Shown: piece by piece, positions 18,860-26,471 of the stretch
How positions within the stretch are numbered: the first letter of the stretch is position 1
Layout: each line of letters begins with the position of its first letter
DNA from: Acetobacteraceae bacterium
GTDB taxonomy: Bacteria; Pseudomonadota; Alphaproteobacteria; Acetobacterales; Acetobacteraceae
NCBI GenBank assembly: GCA_947373495.1
Contig: CANBXZ010000010.1
Location: forward strand, 1 to 32,797
DNA: 32,797 nt
Direction: 5' to 3'
Program-made: the position numbers and the translations under genes
The notes under the pieces: generated by a model
What the model saw: only the letters and a program-made list of their open reading frames with translations
Database searches by the model: none
What the model was told of the DNA's origin: nothing

Positions 18860-20046
18860 GCCCCAACATGCCCACCCCCTTGGCCGGCCTGAAGGTGGTG
18901 GAGTTCACCCACATGGTGATGGGCCCGACCACCGGCATGGTGCTGGCGGATCTGGGCGCCGAGGTGGTGAAGGTGGAACCGGCGCCGGCCGGCGACAGCA
19001 CCCGCACCCTCACCGGTTCCGGCACCGGCTTCTACGCCGCCTGCCAGCGCAACCGCCAAAGCCTGTGCGTGGATATGAAGACGCCCGAAGGCATGGCGCT
19101 GGTGCGCAAGCTGTTGGCCGATGCCGATATCCTGATCGAGAATTTCCGCCCCGGCGCGATGGAAAAGCTCGGCCTGGGGTGGGCGGCGCTGCATGCGGCC
19201 AATCCGCGGCTGATCTATTGTTCCTGCAAGGGCTTCCTGCCCGGCCCCTATGCCAGCCGCGTGGCGCTGGACGAGGTGGTGCAGATGATGGGCGGCCTGG
19301 CCTACATGACCGGGCTGCCCGGCAAGCCGATGCGCGCGGGTTCCTCCGTCATCGACATCATGGGCGGCATGGCGGCCAGCATCGCCATCCTGGCGGCGGT
19401 GACGGAACGCACCACCACCGGCCTGGGCCGCTACGTGGAAGCCGGGCTGTTCGAGACGGTGGCGATGCTGATGAGCCAGCACATGGCGCAAACCGTCATC
19501 ACCGGCCAGGAACCGCCGCCGATGAGCACCCGCCTGCCAGCCTGGCCGGTGTATGATGTGTTCGACTGCGCCGATGGCGGCCAGTTGTTCGTCGGCGTGG
19601 TGACGGACACGCAATGGCCGGCCTTCTGCGACGCCTTCGGGCTGGAGGCCCTGCAGACCGACCCGACCCTGGCCAACAAGAACCAGCGGGTGCAGCAGCG
19701 CCACCGCACCATTCCGGTCATCGCCGCCGCGCTGGGCCGCTACACCAAGGCCGAACTGACCGCGAAGGTGGCGGCGCTGGGGCTGCCCTTCGCGCCCATC
19801 GGCAAGCCGGCCGAGTTGTTCGACGACCCGCACCTGAACGCCGCCGGCGGGCTGGTGCCGCTGACCCTGCCGGATGGCCGGGCGGTGAAGCTGCCGGCGC
19901 TGCCGATGGCCTTCGACGGCCAGCGCCCCGGCCTGCACCGGGACCTGGCGAAGCCCGGCCAGGACAATGCCAGCATTGCCGCCGGGCTGGGCTACAGCGC
20001 GGCCGAGGTGGCGGCGCTGCGGCAGATGGGCGTGCTGGCGGGGTAG
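18856..20046 (+). CDS. Class III CoA transferase (CaiB/BaiF family)
   Basis: The 396-residue protein has the family opening PLAGLKVVEFTHMVMGPTTGMVLADLGAEVVKVE, then the DILIENFRPGAMEKLGLG block at 91-108. The likely catalytic Asp is Asp139 in ALDEVVQMMGG, and there is a C-terminal PFAPIGKPAELFDDPHL segment. Class III enzymes move CoA between carboxylic acids through an aspartyl-CoA intermediate; known substrates include formate/oxalate, carnitine and succinate/malate derivatives. The substrate here is unknown. The start is the ATG overlapping the Bug gene's TGA, so both proteins are made together. It ends at a TAG next to a small hairpin between convergent genes. Confidence 0.93.
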   Translation: MSPNMPTPLAGLKVVEFTHMVMGPTTGMVLADLGAEVVKVEPAPAGDSTRTLTGSGTGFYAACQRNRQSLCVDMKTPEGMALVRKLLADADILIENFRPGAMEKLGLGWAALHAANPRLIYCSCKGFLPGPYASRVALDEVVQMMGGLAYMTGLPGKPMRAGSSVIDIMGGMAASIAILAAVTERTTTGLGRYVEAGLFETVAMLMSQHMAQTVITGQEPPPMSTRLPAWPVYDVFDCADGGQLFVGVVTDTQWPAFCDAFGLEALQTDPTLANKNQRVQQRHRTIPVIAAALGRYTKAELTAKVAALGLPFAPIGKPAELFDDPHLNAAGGLVPLTLPDGRAVKLPALPMAFDGQRPGLHRDLAKPGQDNASIAAGLGYSAAEVAALRQMGVLAG

Positions 20047-20062
20047 GGGCGGCTCACCGCCC
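20047..20062. terminator. Short hairpin between convergent genes
   Basis: GGGCGG (20047-20052) and CCGCCC (20057-20062) form a 6-bp stem with a CTCA loop in the 24-bp gap between the CoA transferase and MFS stops. There is no T-run; a weak bidirectional terminator at best. Confidence 0.3.
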
Positions 20063-20070
20063 GGGCCGCT

Positions 20071-21291
20071 TCAGCGCGCGGCGTTCTGGGCGCCGGCCTG
20101 GGCCTGCCGTGCCCGGCGTTGCAGCACCACGAAGCCGGCGGTGCTGGCCAGCAGCGCCACGGCGAAGGTGGCCAGCCCGGCCGCATTGCCGCCGCCCAGG
20201 CTCGCCATCAACCCCGAGACCGCCTGCAACACCGCGGCACCACCGAAGAAGGCCATGTTGTTGGCCGAAAGCGCCCGCCCGGTCTGGTCTTCCGGCACCA
20301 CGTCCCGCACCAGGCCGAACAGCATGATCTGGCTGGACAGCGTCAGCCCGTACAGCACCAGCATCGAGGTATCCCACCAGGCCGGCAGATGGTGGCCGGC
20401 CAGCATGGCCAGCAGCAGCAGCCCGGCCATGGCATGGCCCAGCGAAAGCAGCAGCACCCGGTGGCCGAACCGCTTGGCCAGCCAGCCGGCCAGCACCGGG
20501 CCGACGATCAGCGCGCCGGTGTAGGCCAGCAGCACATGCCCGGCCAGCAGGCGGGACAGCCCCTTGTCCTCCATCAGCCAGGGCCCGCCCCACAGCCCGC
20601 GCACGCCGAACATGCCGGCGAAGCTGGCGAAGGCCAGCACCATGCAGGGGCGCAGGCCGGGGCTGGCGGCCAGGGTCAGCACCTGGCGCAGGTCCTGCCC
20701 CAGCGTGGCGCGGCCGGCCTTGGCTTCCGGCGGCCGGGAGTTGGGCACCGCCACCGCCACCAGCACCGCCACCAGCAGCGCGAAGGCGCCGCAGGCCAGG
20801 TAGCCGGCGCGCCAGCCCTGCCATTCCACCAGCACCGCCAGCGGGCTGGCCGAAAGGATCATGCCGGTATTGCCGGTGGCCTGGGTGATGCCGCTCCACA
20901 GCGCGAATTGCGCCGCGCCCATGTTGCGGGCGGCGAAGGTCAGCGGGCACATCATCATGCCGGAACAGGCCATGCCCATCACCACCTGGCCCAGCAGCAT
21001 GGCGCCGAGGCCCGGCGAGAACGCGGATATCGCCGCCCCCAGCACGCCCAGCAACAGCAGCACCAGGGAGGTGGGCTTCACCCCATAGCGGTCCAGCCCC
21101 ACCCCCACCGGCAGCATGGCCAGCGCGAAGGCGAAGGGGAACACGCCGGTCAGCAGCGCCAGCGCGTCCGGCCCTATGCCCAGGTCGCGTTGCAGCACGT
21201 CGGCCGCCAGGGCCGGCAGGGTGCGCACGGCGTTGGAGAAGACATGGCCCATCGCCAACAGGACGATGACAGCCGGTACGGGCAGCGCCAC
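20071..21291 (-). CDS. Major facilitator superfamily transporter
   Basis: This 406-residue protein has about 12 hydrophobic segments. The MFS motif A-like loop GVGLDRYGVKPTS lies between helices 2 and 3, and a longer polar loop (PNSRPPEAKAGRATLGQDLRQ) sits between helices 6 and 7. The family moves small solutes by proton symport or antiport; the substrate is not readable. The start is a GTG 4 bp after the stop of the upstream FAD oxidoreductase gene, so it is probably co-transcribed and may import or export that enzyme's hydroxy-acid substrate or product. The next internal candidate start, at MGHVFSN, would remove part of helix 1 and is less likely. Confidence 0.88.
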   Translation of the reverse strand: MALPVPAVIVLLAMGHVFSNAVRTLPALAADVLQRDLGIGPDALALLTGVFPFAFALAMLPVGVGLDRYGVKPTSLVLLLLGVLGAAISAFSPGLGAMLLGQVVMGMACSGMMMCPLTFAARNMGAAQFALWSGITQATGNTGMILSASPLAVLVEWQGWRAGYLACGAFALLVAVLVAVAVPNSRPPEAKAGRATLGQDLRQVLTLAASPGLRPCMVLAFASFAGMFGVRGLWGGPWLMEDKGLSRLLAGHVLLAYTGALIVGPVLAGWLAKRFGHRVLLLSLGHAMAGLLLLAMLAGHHLPAWWDTSMLVLYGLTLSSQIMLFGLVRDVVPEDQTGRALSANNMAFFGGAAVLQAVSGLMASLGGGNAAGLATFAVALLASTAGFVVLQRRARQAQAGAQNAAR

Positions 21292-21295
21292 AGCC

Positions 21296-22687
21296 TCAGT
21301 TCCGGAACATCTTGCCCGGGTTGAGGATGCCCTTGGGGTCCAGCGTGGCCTTGATGCTGCGCATCACCGCCAGCGCCTCGGCACCGTGCTCGATCTCCAG
21401 GAACTCGCGCTTGCCGATGCCGATGCCGTGTTCGCCGGAACAGGTGCCGCCCAGCTTCAGGGCGCGGTGGACGATGGCCTTGTCCAGCGTCCAGGCGCGT
21501 TCCAGTGCCGCCGGGTCCTTGTCGTCCACCAGGATGACGGTGTGGAAGTTGCCGTCGCCGACATGGCCGCAGATCGGCGCGGTGAGGCCGGAGGCCAGGA
21601 TATCCGCCTTGGCGCCCAGCAGGGCTTCGTCCAGGCGGGAGATCGGCACGCAGACATCGGTGGCGATGCCGCGCTTGCCGGGTTCCAGCGCCACGCAGGC
21701 CCAATAGGCGTCGTGCCTGGCCTTCCACAGCTTGTTGCGGGTCTCGGCGTCGGTGGCCCAGGCGAAGCCCTTGCCGCCATTGTCGGCGGCGATGGCCTGG
21801 ACCATCTCGGCCTGTTCCTTCACCCCGGCCTCGGTGCCGTGGAACTCCAGGAACAGGCAGGGCGTCGGCGCATAGCCTTCCAGCTTGGAATAGCTGATGC
21901 AGGCGGCCATCTGCACCTCGTCCACCAACTCCATCCGCGCCACCGGCACGCCGGCCTGCAGGGTGGTGATGACGGTGTCCACCGCGCCCTTCAGCGTCTC
22001 GAACTGGCAGACCGCGGCCGAAATCGCCTCCGGAATGCCATGCAGCCGCAGACGGATCCTGGTGATGATGCCGAGCGTGCCCTCGCTGCCGATGACCAGG
22101 CGGGTCAGGTCATAGCCATTGCTGGCTTTCCGCGCGCGACTGCCGGTTTGGATGACGCGGCCATCCGCCAGCACCACTTCCAGCGCCAGCACGTTTTCCT
22201 TGATGGTGCCGTAACGCACCGCGTTGGTGCCGCTGGCCCGGGTGGCGCACATGCCGCCGATGGTGCAGTGGCTGCCCGGGTCCACCGGGAAGAACATGCC
22301 CTGGTCGCGCAGGTATTCGTTCAACTGCTGGCGGGTGACGCCGGGCTCGATCAGGCAGTCCAGGTCCTCGGCGGAGACGTCCAGCACCTTGTTCATGCGG
22401 CTGAGGTCAACGCTGATGCCGCCGCGCACCGGGTTCACATGGCCTTCCAGGCTGGTGCCGGCGCCAAACGGCACCACCGGCACGCCATGCTGGTGGCACA
22501 GCGCCAGCAGGCTGGACACTTCCGCGGTGGTTTCCACGAAGGCCACGGCGTCCGGCAGGGTGGGGGTGGTGGTGTCCTCGCCGCGGCTGTGCTGTTCGCG
22601 CAGCGCGCCGGCGGTGCTCAGGCGGTCGCCAAGCAGGCCACGGGCGGCGGCGATGACGAGTTCAATGGCGGCTGGCGAAGCGTACAT
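21296..22687 (-). CDS. FAD-binding 2-hydroxyacid oxidoreductase (GlcD / D-lactate dehydrogenase type)
   Basis: The 463-residue protein has the FAD-binding type 4 (PCMH) signature PFGAGTSLEGHVNP at 73-86, LIEPGVTRQQLN, DPGSHCTIGGMCATRASG near 136-153 and YDLTRLVIGSEGTLGIIT, then the C-terminal CGHVGDGNFH and SGEHGIGIGKREFL motifs of the VAO/GlcD group. Such enzymes oxidise D-lactate, glycolate or other D-2-hydroxyacids and pass electrons to cytochrome c or quinone. The open frame extends further upstream, but homologues begin near the MYASPAAIEL ATG, which I use. The MFS gene follows 4 bp later. The gene diverges from the HpaI-type aldolase gene, which could make or use the related 2-oxoacid. 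Confidence 0.92.
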   Translation of the reverse strand: MYASPAAIELVIAAARGLLGDRLSTAGALREQHSRGEDTTTPTLPDAVAFVETTAEVSSLLALCHQHGVPVVPFGAGTSLEGHVNPVRGGISVDLSRMNKVLDVSAEDLDCLIEPGVTRQQLNEYLRDQGMFFPVDPGSHCTIGGMCATRASGTNAVRYGTIKENVLALEVVLADGRVIQTGSRARKASNGYDLTRLVIGSEGTLGIITRIRLRLHGIPEAISAAVCQFETLKGAVDTVITTLQAGVPVARMELVDEVQMAACISYSKLEGYAPTPCLFLEFHGTEAGVKEQAEMVQAIAADNGGKGFAWATDAETRNKLWKARHDAYWACVALEPGKRGIATDVCVPISRLDEALLGAKADILASGLTAPICGHVGDGNFHTVILVDDKDPAALERAWTLDKAIVHRALKLGGTCSGEHGIGIGKREFLEIEHGAEALAVMRSIKATLDPKGILNPGKMFRN

Positions 22688-22798
22688 GGCGTTGTCCCCT
22701 TGCGGCCGGCCTAACATGGGGCGGGGCGGCAGAGGAAGCGACCTTCGGCGCATGGCTGCCACCCCGCGCGGGGCATCGCCGCCCGGCAGGCGCCGCCG

Positions 22799-22862
22799 GG
22801 GCAACCACCGGCCTGGGCAACCACCGGCCTGGGTGACCGCCGGCCTGGGTGACCACTGACCT
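22799..22862. repeat. 16-bp tandem repeat, four copies, in a divergent promoter region
   Basis: Units gggcaaccaccggcct occur at 22799-22814 and 22815-22830 (identical), followed by gggtgaccgccggcct (22831-22846) and gggtgaccactgacct (22847-22862). The array lies in the 263-bp gap between the divergent FAD oxidoreductase and aldolase genes. Confidence 0.92.
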
Positions 22863-22884
22863 GGGCGCCCCGCAGGCAGGGGTG

Positions 22885-22904
22885 ATTTGCGTGGCGGGGC
22901 AAAT
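22885..22904. promoter_or_regulatory. Inverted repeat upstream of the aldolase gene
   Basis: ATTTGC (22885-22890) and GCAAAT (22899-22904) are separated by 8 bp, 46 bp before the aldolase ATG, with GCTCTA just downstream as a possible weak -10. It could be an operator; no protein is assigned. Confidence 0.35.
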
Positions 22905-22950
22905 GCTCTAGCGTCCGCCTCCTCGAAAAGCCGCACCCCAGGGGGAAATC

Positions 22951-23712
22951 ATGGCGAACAAGGTCAAGGAAGCGTGGAAGGCCGGCAAGGCCGTGGTGAA
23001 CGGCTGGCTCGCCATCCCCAATGCGTTCAGCGCCGAAATGTACAGCCAGTGCGGCTGGGACAGCGTGACGGTGGACATGCAGCATGGCGTGCAGGACTAC
23101 CTTTCCTGCGTGTCCTGCTTCCAGGGCATGGCGCCTTCGGGCGTGACGCCGATGGTGCGGGTGCCGTGGAATGAGCCGGGCATCATCGGCAAGGTGCTGG
23201 ACGCCGGCGCCTATGGCGTGATCTGCCCGATGATCAACACCGCCCAGGAAGCCGCCAACCTGGTGCAGTTCAGCAAGTACCCGCCGCACGGCACGCGCTC
23301 CAACGGCCCGATCCGCGCCGGCGCCTACGGTTCCTCGGGCAGCTACCAGAAGACCGCGAATGACGAGATCCTGGTCATTCCGATGATCGAGACCAAGACC
23401 GCGATCGAGAACATCCAGTCGATCCTCGACGTGCCCGGCATCGACGGCATCTACATCGGCCCGTCCGACCTTTCCTTCAGCTATGGCAAGGAGCCGAAGC
23501 TGGACGTGGAAGACCCGGAGATCCTGGCGATCTACGAGATGCTGCTGAAGGAATGCGGCAAGCGCGGCATTTCCGCCGGCCTGCACAATGGCAGCCCGGC
23601 CTATGCCAACCGCATGATCAAGATGGGCTTCAAGCTGGTCACCATCAGCAACGAAGTCGGCCTGATGGTGAATGCCGCCAAGTCCGCGGTGAAGGAAGCC
23701 CGCGGCGGCTGA
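22951..23712 (+). CDS. HpcH/HpaI-type class II 2-oxoacid aldolase
   Basis: The 253-residue protein matches metal-dependent HpaI/RhmA/GarL aldolases: His45 in VDMQHG (general base), Arg70 in MVRVPW (pyruvate carboxylate), Glu147 in PMIET and Asp173 in GPSDLS as the metal ligands. These enzymes split 4-hydroxy-2-oxoacids into pyruvate and an aldehyde. The exact substrate is not evident; aldehydes from sugar-acid or aromatic degradation are candidates. A GGGGGA ribosome site lies 6 bases before the ATG. The gene is monocistronic, closed by a strong terminator, and divergent from a 2-hydroxyacid oxidoreductase gene. Confidence 0.92.
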   Translation: MANKVKEAWKAGKAVVNGWLAIPNAFSAEMYSQCGWDSVTVDMQHGVQDYLSCVSCFQGMAPSGVTPMVRVPWNEPGIIGKVLDAGAYGVICPMINTAQEAANLVQFSKYPPHGTRSNGPIRAGAYGSSGSYQKTANDEILVIPMIETKTAIENIQSILDVPGIDGIYIGPSDLSFSYGKEPKLDVEDPEILAIYEMLLKECGKRGISAGLHNGSPAYANRMIKMGFKLVTISNEVGLMVNAAKSAVKEARGG

Positions 23713-23734
23713 ACCCAGCCACCGCGCGGAACGG

Positions 23735-23768
23735 GGCCGGCCGGGGCGATGCCCTGGCCGGCCTTTTT
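23735..23768 (+). terminator. Intrinsic terminator of the aldolase gene
   Basis: A 13-bp stem (23735-23747 with 23751-23763, one G-U pair) closed by a GAT loop is followed directly by TTTTT (23764-23768). It is the clearest Rho-independent terminator in the window. The last T overlaps the stop codon of the convergent Fe-S protein gene. Confidence 0.9.
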
Positions 23769-25762
23769 CAATTCAGGTCCTCGGCGGTGCGCGGCCGTGG
23801 CCGGGGCGTGCCGGCATAGGGGTCCAGCCCGCCGGTGGTGGCTTCCACCACGCGGCAATCCTCGCACAATTCCAGCACCGCCAGCCGGGCCGGGTCGCTG
23901 AACATCCAGTGCCCGCTGGCGGCCAGCTTGGCCTTCACCCGGGCGATGCTGGACCGGGTGCCGAAGGGCTTGGCGCAACGGGTGCAGGGGAAGGGCTCCT
24001 CCGCCTTCACCACCTGCGGCCGGGCCGCCTCGGGGGCGAAGTTCAGCCGCGGCGCCAGGGAGATGACCTGTTCCGGGCAGGTGGCCACGCACAGCCCGCA
24101 TTGCACGCAGGCATCCTCCAGGAAGCTGAGTTCCGGCCGTTCCGGGTTGGCGCTGAACGCCTGGGTCGGGCAGGCCATGGTGCAGGCCAGGCACAGGGTG
24201 CAGCCGGCGGCGGCCACCTGCGCGGCGCCGAACGGGGCCCCCGCCGGCATCGGCACCAGCAGCGGGCCCTCGGCCGGGCGCAACGCCACCAGCGCCTGCT
24301 TCAGCACCTCGCGCGGGCTGCCCAGCGCCAGGAAGCTGGCCGGCGCCCAGGCCAGCCGCGGCAATGGCGCTCGCAGCGCCTCGCCCAGGGTGAAGGGGTC
24401 GTCGGTCTCGATCGCCGCCAGCTGGGCCGGGCCAGCCTCCAGCCGCAGCCCGGCCAGCGCGGCGGCCAGGTAGTCCAGGTTCTGCAGCGCGCCGGCCACG
24501 CCATGCGGCCGGTGGGCCGGCAGCAGCAGCCGCACCCCGGCGGCGCCCCAGGCCAGCGCGGCGGCCAGCGTCGCCAGGTCCAGTTGGGAAACCTCGTTCA
24601 CCCGCAGCGGCAGCACCCGCGCGGGCAGGCCCTCGCCATGCCGGGCCAGGGCGTCCAGCAGCGCCTCGCCATGGGTTTCGTCGTGCAGCAGCAGCACCGC
24701 GTCGCTGCCGCCGGCCGCGGTGTAGCCCTGCAGCAGCGTGCGCAGCCGGGCCAGGGTGAAGCCGGGCGGCGGCAGGGCATAGCTGGCCGCGCCGGTCGGG
24801 CATACCGCGGCACAGGCGCCGCAGCCGGCGCAGATCTCGGCGCTGAGCAGCACGCTGTCCTTGCCCGGGGTGATGGCGCCGGTCGGGCACAACGCCAGGC
24901 AGCGGGAGCAGCCGGTGCGCTTGTTGCGGCTATGCGCGCACAACCCGGCCTCGAACCTTATGAAGCGGGGCTTGTCGAACTCGCCCACCAATTCGCCGGC
25001 GGCGGCCACCAGGCGCTCCACCTCGGCGGCATTGTCGGGGTTGGCGCGCAGGTAGCCCTGGCGGGTCTCGGCCAGCGGGAACAGCGCCGCATCGCCGGTC
25101 AGGTCCAGCACCAGGTCGGCGCGGGACCGGGCGGCATCCCGCGCCGGGCCCCAGGCATAGGCGGCGCGAGACGCCGGGGAGGGTGCGGCATAGCCGTCCA
25201 CCACCACCTCGAAGGCGCCGAGCCAGCCGGTGGCGGTGCGGGCGCGGCCGCGCAGCACCGGGTATTCCACCTGGCGCGGCGGGGTTACCGGCTGGGAGCC
25301 GTTCAGCAGCACGGTCAGGTCCAGCTTGTGCTTCAGCCGCTCGGCCACGGCCAGGGCGGTGGCGTCGCGCCCCAGCAGCAGGGCCACGCCTTCGCTGCGC
25401 AGCCCCACCAGCGGGGTTTCCGGCGCCGGCAAGGCGGCGGCGGCCAGCAGGGCGGCCATCTTCGGCGCGGCCGCGGCGGCTTCGGTGGACCAGCCGGCGG
25501 TCTCGCGCAGGTTGGCGAAGGCCAGTGGCAGGGTGAAGCCGGCAGCCTCGGCTTCCTGGGTGAACAGCGGGGCTTCCTGGGTGCAGCCCACGGTCAGCGG
25601 CCGGCCTTCCGCCAGCGCGGCCTGGAAGCGTTCCAATTGGGTGCGGCACAGGTTCTCGGCGCCGCGCAGCTGGTCGCCGGCGCCGGCGCCACGGGCCAGG
25701 GCGCGCAGGTCCAGCGGCATGCTGTCTTCGCAGGTGCAGGCAAAAATGGTGCGACCGGTCAT
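23768..25762 (-). CDS. Polyferredoxin-like 4Fe-4S protein of the formate dehydrogenase region
   Basis: The 664-residue cytoplasmic protein has an N-terminal pattern C9-x-C11...C39...C60, then two groups of ferredoxin motifs. Group 1 is Cys275 plus Cys285-x2-Cys288-x3-Cys292-Pro, followed by C311-x2-C-x2-C-x3-C321-Pro. Group 2 is C521-x2-C-x2-C-x3-C531-Pro and C552-x2-C-x2-C-x3-C562-Pro. A stretch of about 200 residues without cysteine (322-520) separates the groups. The C-terminus has C593-x2-C596 and C633-x2-C636, like a zinc ribbon or rubredoxin knuckle pair. Up to four 4Fe-4S clusters could form an electron wire. It is transcribed away from the formate dehydrogenase accessory operon and probably acts with it. 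There is no signal peptide. Its exact role is unknown. Confidence 0.88.
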   Translation of the reverse strand: MTGRTIFACTCEDSMPLDLRALARGAGAGDQLRGAENLCRTQLERFQAALAEGRPLTVGCTQEAPLFTQEAEAAGFTLPLAFANLRETAGWSTEAAAAAPKMAALLAAAALPAPETPLVGLRSEGVALLLGRDATALAVAERLKHKLDLTVLLNGSQPVTPPRQVEYPVLRGRARTATGWLGAFEVVVDGYAAPSPASRAAYAWGPARDAARSRADLVLDLTGDAALFPLAETRQGYLRANPDNAAEVERLVAAAGELVGEFDKPRFIRFEAGLCAHSRNKRTGCSRCLALCPTGAITPGKDSVLLSAEICAGCGACAAVCPTGAASYALPPPGFTLARLRTLLQGYTAAGGSDAVLLLHDETHGEALLDALARHGEGLPARVLPLRVNEVSQLDLATLAAALAWGAAGVRLLLPAHRPHGVAGALQNLDYLAAALAGLRLEAGPAQLAAIETDDPFTLGEALRAPLPRLAWAPASFLALGSPREVLKQALVALRPAEGPLLVPMPAGAPFGAAQVAAAGCTLCLACTMACPTQAFSANPERPELSFLEDACVQCGLCVATCPEQVISLAPRLNFAPEAARPQVVKAEEPFPCTRCAKPFGTRSSIARVKAKLAASGHWMFSDPARLAVLELCEDCRVVEATTGGLDPYAGTPRPRPRTAEDLN

Positions 25763-25826
25763 CTGGGCGGCTTTCCCCGGGGGCTGGCCGGCCTATATGG
25801 GCGCCGCAGCGCCAACTGGCGAGGTT

Positions 25827-25845
25827 CCACTTGAAGGTCATGTGG
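25827..25845. promoter_or_regulatory. Imperfect inverted repeat between divergent formate dehydrogenase genes
   Basis: CCACTTGA-AGG-TCATGTGG is an 8-3-8 inverted repeat with one mismatch, centred in the 193-bp gap between the Fe-S protein and DUF6505 genes. It overlaps a possible -35 (TTGAAG, 25831-25836) for the plus-strand operon. It could be the site where both directions are co-regulated. Confidence 0.4.
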
Positions 25846-25955
25846 TGCGCGGGCTACAGGAATAAGTTCCTTTCACCCCTGGCAGGGAGATGTCGTTTGT
25901 CCGAAACCCACGCCTTTCCCTTGCCGCCGCGCGATGGCGCCGGGCGCGCCCCGGC

Positions 25956-26471
25956 ATGCTGAAGCTGCCCCGCACCCTGCGGCTGGACCCTTCGGACGCC
26001 GTGGTGTTCGAGGTTGCGGCCCAGCCCGGCGAATGGGCGGTGCCCGGCGGCTTCGCCTTCTGGGATGAAGCCCCGGAAGCCATGGCCGGCAAGCGCCGCC
26101 AGGCGTTCCGGGCCGGCTGGCTGGGGCTGGGCAGTTTCGGCTGGTCCACCCTGGTGGAGGTGGCGGCGGCGACTCCGGCCGAGCACCAGGCCGCGCAGGC
26201 GGCGCTGGCCCGGCATATCCTGGCCCAGTGCGGCGCCCCGGACCTGGCGGCGGCCACCGCGGCGGCGGCCGAGGAACTCCAGTTCGCCGCCAGCCTGTGC
26301 GACCATCCGCCCGGCACCGTGCTGGCGCTGGCCCGCAGCCTGCGCCAGGGCGAGGTGGTGGAGAGCTTCCGCAGCCTGCATCGGCGGCAGGCGGCGCCGG
26401 TCTTCGCCCTGGTGGCCGAGGACGATACCCCGGCCGAGGCCGTTGACCTGAGGAACCTGCCGCATGGCTGA
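25956..26471 (+). CDS. DUF6505-type protein, formate dehydrogenase region
   Basis: The 171-residue product starting at MLKLPRTLRLDPSDAVVFE has the pattern I associate with DUF6505: LRTLRLDPSD, a GEWAVPGGFAFWD block, LGLGSFGWSTLVEV and ELQFAASLCDHPPGTVLALAR near residue 105. No catalytic motif, membrane segment or metal-binding cysteine cluster is evident. I chose the ATG at 25956 because the conserved part starts there. An earlier in-frame ATG at 25890 would add 22 arginine-rich residues that look like non-coding translation. The last 8 bp overlap the next gene. It is the first gene of the operon that leads to formate dehydrogenase, so a maturation role is plausible but unproven. Confidence 0.7.
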   Translation: MLKLPRTLRLDPSDAVVFEVAAQPGEWAVPGGFAFWDEAPEAMAGKRRQAFRAGWLGLGSFGWSTLVEVAAATPAEHQAAQAALARHILAQCGAPDLAAATAAAAEELQFAASLCDHPPGTVLALARSLRQGEVVESFRSLHRRQAAPVFALVAEDDTPAEAVDLRNLPHG

